DNA of 64,000 nucleotides from Saprospiraceae bacterium (GTDB taxonomy: Bacteria > Bacteroidota > Bacteroidia > Chitinophagales > Saprospiraceae), in the NCBI GenBank assembly GCA_019187225.1, contig JABAQQ010000001.1, positions 62,001 to 126,000 of the forward strand, in the 5' to 3' direction. The position numbers and the translations under genes were made by a program. The notes below the pieces were generated by a model that was given only the letters and a program-made list of their open reading frames with translations, ran no database searches and had not been told where the DNA came from. The number at the start of each line of letters is the position of its first letter. The stretch's first letter is position 1. Below, piece after piece: positions 52,918 through 59,852 of this stretch.

Positions 52918-53322
52918 TTAAACTGTCACAACTTGTTGAATCTGTGGCAAATCAAGGCAAATCCCTGAAGCCTTGATTTCTGCGATAAACGGATTGCTGG
53001 ATTCATCTTCGTCCACGGCGAAGGTGTGCAGTTCGATGAGTGGGAAACGGGTCAGGATACGCTTTATCGGTTCGTAGTCAATTGTCAGACTTCCTGTGAA
53101 ACGAGCGTCCCACAGTGCCAAATCAATGTCGGAATGTTCATGTTGCGTACCCTTGGATATTGAACCAAAAAGGTAGGCTTGCGTCGGGCGGTAGCCTTTC
53201 GCAATCAGCAACGAAAGCAGTTCGTTGATTTGCTTTATGGCAGTTTTTTTATTAACCATTCGCGTATTTGATTGACTTTGAGCATTAGTTTTCCAATACC
53301 CGATGTATTCTTCCTTGGTCAC
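52918..53322 (-). CDS. MNT-type nucleotidyltransferase with HEPN-like leader remnant
   Basis: A 134-residue protein. The minimal nucleotidyltransferase motif is LFGSISKGTQHEHSDIDLALWD (GSxxxG near residue 53, DID near 65). Such MntA-like proteins act as antitoxins that AMPylate HEPN RNases. A separate start is likely at MVNKKTAIKQ (53259). The first ~15 residues (MTKEEYIGYWKTNA) look like the N-terminus of a HEPN protein, as if the partner gene had been deleted and fused to this one. The gene is between the alaS gene and its proximal tail copy. Confidence 0.8.
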   Translation of the reverse strand: MTKEEYIGYWKTNAQSQSNTRMVNKKTAIKQINELLSLLIAKGYRPTQAYLFGSISKGTQHEHSDIDLALWDARFTGSLTIDYEPIKRILTRFPLIELHTFAVDEDESSNPFIAEIKASGICLDLPQIQQVVTV

Positions 53323-53388
53323 GATTTTGGAAATTGAATTACAAAAGTAACCAAATCCTCCAAAAAGTACGCACCACCTTCCAAAAGG

Positions 53389-56031
53389 TCATAAATACCC
53401 CTTCACCCCCTTCACCGCCTCCTCCAGCCCGCTCGCGTCACTCCCGCCCGCCGTCGCAAAAAACGGCTGTCCACCGCCGCCGCCTTTCAGGTGTTTCTGG
53501 GCGAGTTCGCGGACGATGGTTCCGGCGTTCAACCCTTTCTCTTTCACTAGGTTGTCGCTGATCTTGACGGTCAGCAGCGGCTTGTCGCCGGAGACGGAGC
53601 CGAAGGCGATGACGGCATTGCCGAGTTCACGGTCAAGTTCGTAGGCGAGGGTTTTGATGGCGTTAGCATCGCTGAGTGGGAGCACAGCAATAATGAGATT
53701 CACTCCGTTAACTGTTTCTACTTTTGAGCGCAGACCATCGCGAAGGCTGTTTGCCTGCTCCTGCACGAAGCGTTCGATTTCTTTTTGCAAACGTTTGTTT
53801 TCCTCCTGCAGATCGAGCACGGCCTTCGAGGGGTCTTTCGGATTTTTGAAGGCCGAATCATAGACCTCCAAACGCTCCAATTTTTGCTCGATAAACGCTT
53901 CCGCACCGGCAGCCGTCACGGCCTCCACGCGGCGCACTCCGGCGGCGACGGCACTTTCGGCGGTGATTTTGAAAAAGCCGATCTGACCCGTGCGCTGCAC
54001 ATGGCAGCCGCCGCAGAGTTCGCGGGAATAGGAAGGGTCGAAGGTGATCATGCGCACCGTCTCGCCGTATTTCTCGCCGAAGAGCATCATGGCGCCCGCC
54101 TTTTTGGCCTCCTCGATGGGGACTTTACGCGCTTCTTCGAGGGCGATGTTCGCGCGGATCTTTTCATTGACGAGGCGCTCCACGCGGGCGATTTCCTCGT
54201 CGGTCATTTTTTGAAAATGCTGGAAGTCGAAACGCAAAGTCTCGTGGTCGAGGTAAGAGCCTTTTTGCTGGACGTGCGTGCCGAGTACTTTGCGCAGCGC
54301 CGCGTGGAGCAGGTGCGTGGCCGAGTGGTTGTTCTCCGTAAGGCGGCGTTTCCAGCCGTCTACGGCGCATTCCACGGTGCGGTCCATCACGAATTCCGGC
54401 AGCCGGTCCACGACGTGGATGACGAGGTCGTTCTCTTTTTTGGTATCGAGCACGCGGATCTTTTCGTTCGGGCCGAAGGTCATGTAGCCCGTGTCGCCCA
54501 CCTGACCGCCGCCTTCGGGGTAGAAGGGCGTCTTGTTCAGCACGAGTTGGTACTGCGGCTGGCCTTTGAGCATGACCGTGCGGTGTTTGACGACCTTCGC
54601 GTCGTCCACTTCGAGTTGGTCATAGCCGACGAACTCAAACTGCTCGATGTCGCGCAGCACCGTCCAGTCGCCCACCTGTTTGACGGCGTCTTTGCGCGAG
54701 CGGTCTTTTTGTTCCTGCAAGGCGGCTTTGAAACCCTCCTCGTCCACCATCCAGCCCTTTTCGCGGGCAATGAGTTGGGTGAGGTCGAAGGGGAAACCGT
54801 AGGTATCGAACAACTCGAACGCCTGTTGGCCGGTCACAGTATTTTTTTGAATATCGAGGCTTTCGATGCGTTTCAAGCCCGATTCGAGCGTCCGCAAAAA
54901 GCCTTTTTCCTCTTCCAAAACTACCCGCGATACGAAGTCTACCTGCGCTTTTAGCTCGGGAAACACGTCGCGGAACTCTTCAGCCAGCACCGGCACCATG
55001 CGGTACATCACCGGTTCTTTCTGATTCAGAAAGGAGTAATAATAGCGCACTGCCCGGCGCAGGATGCGGCGAATGACGTAGCCCGCGCCCGTATTGCTCG
55101 GCATTTCGCCGTCGGCGATGGTAAAACTCACCGCTCGCAGGTGGTCGGCCACGACGCGCATGGCGACGTCGCTTTTGAGCCATTTTTCGTTGATGCCGGG
55201 GTAAGTGCCTTCATAGCGGTGGCCTGTCACCCCTTCCAGGATGGCAAACAAGGGGCGCCAAAGGTCGGTGTCGTAGTTAGAGGCCACGCCTTGCACGGCG
55301 CGGCACAGACGTTCGAAACCCATCCCAGTGTCCACCGATTTGGCAGGCAGCTCTTCCAGCGAGCCGTCCGCTTTTCGATTGAACTGCATGAACACGTTGT
55401 TCCAAATCTCGATGACGTTGGGGTCGTCGGCATTCACGAGGTCGCGGCCGTCTTTTTTGGCGCGTTCGGCATCGGAGCGCAGGTCCACATGGATTTCTGA
55501 GCAGGGGCCGCAGGGGCCCTGGTCGCCCATTTCCCAGAAGTTCTCTTTTTTGCCGAATTTCAGGATGCGGTCTTCGGGCAGCATGGTGCGCCAAACGTCC
55601 CAGGCTTCCTGGTCGAAGGGCACGCCCTCGGCTTCATTGCCACCGAACACGCTGACGTAGAGCCGGTCTTTGGGGATTTTATACACCCCGGTGAGCAATT
55701 CCCAGGACCATTCGAGCGCCTCTTTTTTGAAATAATCGCCGAACGACCAGTTGCCCAGCATTTCGAACATGGTGTGGTGGTAGCCGTCGAAACCCACGTC
55801 TTCGAGGTCGTTGTGCTTGCCTGAAACGCGCAGGCATTTTTGGGTATCGGCCACACGCGGCGCGGGCGGTTTTTGGTTGCCCAGAAAGAAATCCTTGAGC
55901 GGCGCCATACCGGAGTTGATGAACAGCAATGTGGGGTCGCTCTTGGCCACGATGGGCGCGGAGGGGATGATTTTATGCTCCTTGGAAGCGAAAAAGTCGA
56001 GGAATTGGCGGCGGATGTCGCGGGAAGTCAT
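53389..56031 (-). CDS. alaS: Alanyl-tRNA synthetase
   Basis: An 880-residue class II synthetase. The ATG at 56031 gives MTSRDIRRQFLDFFASKEH, the family start; earlier codons are not conserved. Catalytic motifs include FINSGMAPLKDFFLG, FEMLGNWSFGDYFKKEA and GMGFERL. The editing domain has HSATHLLHAAL and the zinc-binding CGGCH, and the C-Ala domain ends KGVKGYL. Its 3' end is repeated in decayed form twice downstream. A TACCTTTG -7 element on this strand is at 56108-56115. Confidence 0.98.
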   Translation of the reverse strand: MTSRDIRRQFLDFFASKEHKIIPSAPIVAKSDPTLLFINSGMAPLKDFFLGNQKPPAPRVADTQKCLRVSGKHNDLEDVGFDGYHHTMFEMLGNWSFGDYFKKEALEWSWELLTGVYKIPKDRLYVSVFGGNEAEGVPFDQEAWDVWRTMLPEDRILKFGKKENFWEMGDQGPCGPCSEIHVDLRSDAERAKKDGRDLVNADDPNVIEIWNNVFMQFNRKADGSLEELPAKSVDTGMGFERLCRAVQGVASNYDTDLWRPLFAILEGVTGHRYEGTYPGINEKWLKSDVAMRVVADHLRAVSFTIADGEMPSNTGAGYVIRRILRRAVRYYYSFLNQKEPVMYRMVPVLAEEFRDVFPELKAQVDFVSRVVLEEEKGFLRTLESGLKRIESLDIQKNTVTGQQAFELFDTYGFPFDLTQLIAREKGWMVDEEGFKAALQEQKDRSRKDAVKQVGDWTVLRDIEQFEFVGYDQLEVDDAKVVKHRTVMLKGQPQYQLVLNKTPFYPEGGGQVGDTGYMTFGPNEKIRVLDTKKENDLVIHVVDRLPEFVMDRTVECAVDGWKRRLTENNHSATHLLHAALRKVLGTHVQQKGSYLDHETLRFDFQHFQKMTDEEIARVERLVNEKIRANIALEEARKVPIEEAKKAGAMMLFGEKYGETVRMITFDPSYSRELCGGCHVQRTGQIGFFKITAESAVAAGVRRVEAVTAAGAEAFIEQKLERLEVYDSAFKNPKDPSKAVLDLQEENKRLQKEIERFVQEQANSLRDGLRSKVETVNGVNLIIAVLPLSDANAIKTLAYELDRELGNAVIAFGSVSGDKPLLTVKISDNLVKEKGLNAGTIVRELAQKHLKGGGGGQPFFATAGGSDASGLEEAVKGVKGYL

Positions 56032-56152
56032 AACTGAGAATGTGGTCAATGTGTGGAATGTGGTCAAGGTGGGAATTGGTCGCATTGACCACATTAAAAA
56101 AGCGGCGCAAAGGTAGGATGTTTTTTTTCACAAACCGACCCCAGGCAACCAT

Positions 56153-56160
56153 TACATTTG
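56153..56160 (+). promoter_or_regulatory. -7 element (TACATTTG) of the J-domain-like gene
   Basis: TACATTTG fits TANNTTTG and lies 19 bases before the ATG at 56180. No matching -33 element is clear; the facing alaS promoter shares this ~150-base gap. Confidence 0.5.
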
Positions 56161-56179
56161 CCCTAAAATCGTACCCTCT

Positions 56180-57334
56180 ATGTCCAGGCAATTACAAATT
56201 AAATCCTCGTCCGCCGCCTCCCAACCGCTGAGCAAAGAGCAAAAACGCTTCAACAACTACGTGCGGCGCATCCAGCAACTGCACCTTGAGATCGAACGCA
56301 CCAAAGAACAGGATCTCGAGTTGCGGCGCGTCGGCGAAGAGCGGGTGGCGCCGGCGGAAAAAGAAGCGATAGCGGCTTTGCGCGAAATGATTTTTGCGCT
56401 GGACAGCAGCCCGCACCTCCCTTCATTGACGGAAAAACAGTATGAAAAGTTTTGCAGCATGATGGAGGAAGAGATTGCGCGCCTGCTCCAGACCACGTTT
56501 TACGCGGAAGACGAAGCATTGAAAACTTTGTACAAAAAATACAGCGCCGACGAGGAGTCGTGGGACGAAGCGCGGGAAATGGAGGAAGAAGACATGAAGG
56601 ATATGGCTTCTCAGTTTTTCAACCAAATGTTCGGGACGAAATTCGAGGCAGGCGATTTCGACGATCCGCTCAAAATGAAGGAAAAAATGGATGCCCGGCA
56701 GGCGGAATTTCTGGCCGAGGAACGAGTCCGTGCCGAGCGTCGAAGCCAGCGCAAAAAGACCGATCGCCAGTTGGCCGCCGAGGCCAAACGCAAAGCCGCC
56801 GAAGAAGCAGTCGCTAAAACCGCCAAACAGATATACGTGGACTTGATCCGGCATTTCCACCCCGACAAAGAGCCCGACGAGCAAAAACGCCTCGAAAAAA
56901 CCGAGATCATGAAGCAGATAACGGTTGCATACGAAGCCGACGACCATCTTAAACTGCTGGAGTTGCAAATGACTTTGCTCGCCGACCGCGACAATGTGTT
57001 CGCCGGCTTCAATGACAGCCAACTCAAATATTTCAACGACGTGCTCAAGCGTCAGGTGCAGGAACTGGAAATGGAATTAGAAATGTGCTCGCCGGAAATG
57101 AACGGTAACCTTTACGGCATGCTCTACCATCCTGTGCCGTTATTGATGCGCCAGCAAATAGAGCGGCACGTCCTGGAGCAAAAGCGATATGTCAGGCAGG
57201 TACAAAAGACACTGGAACTTATCCAGACCACCAAAGGCTTCAAGCAATACGTAAAAGAATTTCAACTCGATGATGATGATTTCGGGGACATTCCGCCGGA
57301 GTTGTTGAAAATGATGGGGATGTTCGGGCGGTAG
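56180..57334 (+). CDS. J-domain-like protein (central HPD)
   Basis: A 384-residue cytoplasmic, highly charged helical protein. The segment IYVDLIRHFHPDKEPDEQKRLEKTE near residues 215-245, followed by MKQITVAYEADD, is J-domain-like and holds the HPD tripeptide needed to stimulate DnaK. It is located centrally, after ~200 residues of coiled coil, instead of at the N-terminus, and there are no G/F or zinc-finger regions. It may be a co-chaperone with a dedicated client. It is convergent with the peptide deformylase gene (4 bases). Confidence 0.7.
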   Translation: MSRQLQIKSSSAASQPLSKEQKRFNNYVRRIQQLHLEIERTKEQDLELRRVGEERVAPAEKEAIAALREMIFALDSSPHLPSLTEKQYEKFCSMMEEEIARLLQTTFYAEDEALKTLYKKYSADEESWDEAREMEEEDMKDMASQFFNQMFGTKFEAGDFDDPLKMKEKMDARQAEFLAEERVRAERRSQRKKTDRQLAAEAKRKAAEEAVAKTAKQIYVDLIRHFHPDKEPDEQKRLEKTEIMKQITVAYEADDHLKLLELQMTLLADRDNVFAGFNDSQLKYFNDVLKRQVQELEMELEMCSPEMNGNLYGMLYHPVPLLMRQQIERHVLEQKRYVRQVQKTLELIQTTKGFKQYVKEFQLDDDDFGDIPPELLKMMGMFGR

Positions 57335-57338
57335 CCTG

Positions 57339-57860
57339 TTAACCCCTCCAGCGGAATGCTTTTTCATCCACCGCCCGCATCGTACACAGCACTCCCTCCA
57401 AGTGGTCGTACTCATGCTGAATGAGTTCCGAGAGATCGTCCTCCACCGTCCGGGATTTTTGTTCCCAATTTTCATCCAGATAGTTCACCGTCACGCGCCG
57501 GTGGCGTTGCACCCGCACCAACAGGTGGGGGAAGCACATACAATCGTCCCAGAGTTCGAACATGTCGGCGCTGCGTTCGGTGAGATCGGGGTTGATCAGT
57601 AGTCGGGGCCGGTCAGTGTCCAGGTAAATAACCCGTTTCATATAACCCAGTTGCGGTGCGGCGATACCCCGCCCGAAGCGGTATTTTTCGCGTACCTCGG
57701 CCATCACCTGGCGCAAGTCGGCGGCAATTTGGGGGAGCAGGGGCAGGTAGGCTTCAGTGACGGCTTCGCAGCGTTCGTAAAGGCGCGGATCGCCCAGCAA
57801 GAGCAGGTCGGGGAGGTGTTTGGTGGGTGCGACAGAGAGAGATTGGGCAAGAATATCCAT
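57339..57860 (-). CDS. Peptide deformylase, divergent
   Basis: A 173-residue member of the deformylase family, which removes the formyl group from N-terminal methionine. Motif I is GRGIAAPQ and motif III QHEYDHLEG, giving the two metal-binding histidines. Motif II, normally EGCLS, is DDCMC: the metal-ligand cysteine is kept but the neighbouring positions differ. It may be a second, specialised deformylase or act on other substrates; the main copy is probably elsewhere. Confidence 0.8.
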   Translation of the reverse strand: MDILAQSLSVAPTKHLPDLLLLGDPRLYERCEAVTEAYLPLLPQIAADLRQVMAEVREKYRFGRGIAAPQLGYMKRVIYLDTDRPRLLINPDLTERSADMFELWDDCMCFPHLLVRVQRHRRVTVNYLDENWEQKSRTVEDDLSELIQHEYDHLEGVLCTMRAVDEKAFRWRG

Positions 57861-57984
57861 ATTGAACGCTCAATTATTTTGTTAAAAATCAAACATTTAC
57901 ACAAATTTGCAGAAAAGAGGTACTTGCAAAGAGCCGTGTCGCCCGTAAAAACGGCAGATTTTAATTTCAAAATTACTTTCCATC

Positions 57985-58464
57985 ATGCGAAACCTGAAAT
58001 ATTTTATCGCGGCTCCGCTAATTATCGGAGGAGTTGTTGCGCTGTATTCGTTAGCCTCCGGTTTGGCCGAAAAACCCTCGTTGGACTGGGAACACTGGAC
58101 GGAAGACGATTGGTTGGCGGGCTTCTTCGCAGCATTAATGCTGACGACCGGCATCTGTTTTTTTATCTCCCTGCATCGCCGCACCGACGGGCTGGTTTCC
58201 GGCAAAACCCTTTCGCAACTCCGGGAAAAAGGCCGGCCCGCTCGTGCCGAAATATTGGAATTGGAAGATACCGGCATGACGGTGGACGACGACCCGGTAG
58301 TGCAAATGTTGTTGCGTGTCCACGACGGCGCCCGCCCGCCGTTTCAAGTCAGGATAAAACAATTGGTCAACAGGCTGGCCGTACCTCAGTTGTCGGAAGG
58401 TGTTTTAGTGGGTGTTTTGATTGACCCGGACAACCCGCGTATTGTTGTATTGGATGTTGAATAG
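57985..58464 (+). CDS. Hypothetical two-span membrane protein
   Basis: A 159-residue protein with two membrane helices (FIAAPLIIGGVVALYSLASG and LAGFFAALMLTTGICFFISL) and a C-terminal ~90-residue soluble domain of beta-rich character (ARAEILELEDTGMTVDDDPVVQMLL, then VGVLIDPDNPRIVVLDVE). The pattern of a short domain with 'PDNPRIVVLD' near the end recalls DUF3592-type proteins, but only loosely. No operon partner is evident. Confidence 0.65.
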   Translation: MRNLKYFIAAPLIIGGVVALYSLASGLAEKPSLDWEHWTEDDWLAGFFAALMLTTGICFFISLHRRTDGLVSGKTLSQLREKGRPARAEILELEDTGMTVDDDPVVQMLLRVHDGARPPFQVRIKQLVNRLAVPQLSEGVLVGVLIDPDNPRIVVLDVE

Positions 58465-58572
58465 GAGAAAATATGCAAGGAAGATTTTTTTTATTTTCGC
58501 GATAAATTACTCATTGTAAGTACTTTAAATTGCAAGGATCATGCAGCCCTTAAAAAAATTCAGGGCATGTGC

Positions 58573-58604
58573 TTGTTTCTTTAAAATGCTTTATCGTATA
58601 TTTG
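58573..58604 (+). promoter_or_regulatory. Promoter of the arsM-like gene
   Basis: TTG (58573-58575) and TATATTTG (58597-58604) are 21 bases apart, a good Bacteroidota promoter. The leader to the ATG at 58626 is short. The repeated GCGATAT words here might bind a regulator such as ArsR, but none can be assigned. Confidence 0.65.
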
Positions 58605-58625
58605 CGATATAAAATCATTCAAGTT

Positions 58626-59522
58626 ATGCAAACAGCAGAAACAATCAAGAACATCGTCCGCGAAAAATACGCGGAAATCGCCAATCAGGATAAGGCCCTG
58701 AATGAAACCACTTGCTGCGGCTCCGGTGCGGCGGGCGGTACTTACACCATCATGGCCGATTCTTATGCCAACCTGCCCGGTTATAACCCCGACGCCGATC
58801 TGGGCTTGGGTTGTGGTTTGCCGACCGAATTTGCCCACATCGAAGCGGGCGACACCGTGCTCGACCTCGGTTCCGGGGCCGGGAACGACGCCTTCGTGGC
58901 GCGTGCCGAAACGGGTGCTGAGGGCAAAGTCATCGGCGTGGACTTCACTCCGGCCATGATCCAAAAAGCCCGCGCGAATGCCGATAAACTGGGTTTCAAC
59001 AACGTCGAATTCCGCCAGGGTGATATCGAAGACCTTCCCGTATCGGACAACTCGGTAGATGTGGTGGTGAGCAACTGCGTGCTCAATCTCGTGCCTGACA
59101 AGACGAAGGTTTTCAACGAGATCGCGCGCGTGTTGCGTCCCGGCGGCCATTTCAGCATTTCCGACGTGGTGCTCGTAGGCGAATTGCCCGATTCGCTGCG
59201 CAACGCCGCCGAGATGTACGCCGGCTGCGTGTCGGGAGCCATCCAGATGGACGACTATCTGAAACTCGCCCGCAAGGCCGGTTTTGAAAACGTCACCGTT
59301 CAGAAGCAAAAGCCCATCCTGATTCCCGACAATATCCTGCTCGAATATCTGACGGCGGAACAACTGAAAGCCTTCGTGGCTTCCGGAACGGGTATTTTCA
59401 GCGTCACTGTGTACGCAGAAAAGCCGGGCGAAAAACGCGAACGCGCGGCGAAGCCGAAAGTCAGTTTGCAAAAACTGGCGTTGAAAGAGGCTTGCTGCGG
59501 GACGGATAGCGGGTGCTGCTAA
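58626..59522 (+). CDS. arsM: Arsenite S-adenosylmethionine methyltransferase (ArsM-like)
   Basis: A 298-residue methyltransferase that converts trivalent arsenic to methylated forms. The SAM motif is VLDLGSGAGNDAFVA, and the conserved cysteines are Cys30-Cys31 (TTCCGSG), the GLGCGLP cysteine, VSNCVLNL and YAGCVSG; the C-terminus ends in Cys pairs (EACCGTDSGCC). The ATG at 58626 is preferred; the earlier one at 58569 falls upstream of the promoter. An ACR3-type arsenite exporter is 3 kb downstream, supporting an arsenic function. Confidence 0.92.
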   Translation: MQTAETIKNIVREKYAEIANQDKALNETTCCGSGAAGGTYTIMADSYANLPGYNPDADLGLGCGLPTEFAHIEAGDTVLDLGSGAGNDAFVARAETGAEGKVIGVDFTPAMIQKARANADKLGFNNVEFRQGDIEDLPVSDNSVDVVVSNCVLNLVPDKTKVFNEIARVLRPGGHFSISDVVLVGELPDSLRNAAEMYAGCVSGAIQMDDYLKLARKAGFENVTVQKQKPILIPDNILLEYLTAEQLKAFVASGTGIFSVTVYAEKPGEKRERAAKPKVSLQKLALKEACCGTDSGCC

Positions 59523-59559
59523 GGTTTTAGCATGAGTTCATCCAACGATTTACTAGTTT

Positions 59560-59776
59560 TTTGGGGTTGTGTCAAAAATTATTGTACATTGAAGAGGCTG
59601 TCTCATAAGTCAGATTTTGAAAAACGTGACAGAATTTAATTTCAACACATAGACACATAGGACACATAATAAAATCTATGTGCGCTATGTGCCTATGTGT
59701 TTCATAAAAATTCGGTGTTCTAAATTTCAAATTTACTTATGAGACACCCTCTTCAAGTTTTTAACACAACCCCAAA
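59560..59776. mobile_element. Nested inverted-repeat element (MITE-like)
   Basis: The outer 13-bp arms TTTGGGGTTGTGT (59560) and ACACAACCCCAAA (59764) are followed inward by 22-bp arms (59589-59610 and 59735-59756, one mismatch, word GTCTCATAAGT) and an inner 24-bp pair (59645-59668 and 59677-59700, three mismatches, ACACATAG words) around an 8-base loop. There is no coding frame. Such ends resemble those of some Bacteroidota insertion sequences. Confidence 0.82.
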
Positions 59777-59852
59777 TAATATGTCAGGCACTTTGAAAAA
59801 TCCGGAATGAATCATTTTTTGATAATTCCTGTGAATTTGTTTAAATGCTTTT

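Noticed and set aside
53785-54954. Long plus-strand open frame opposite alaS
   Set aside because: It is antisense to a well-conserved gene and has no domain signature.
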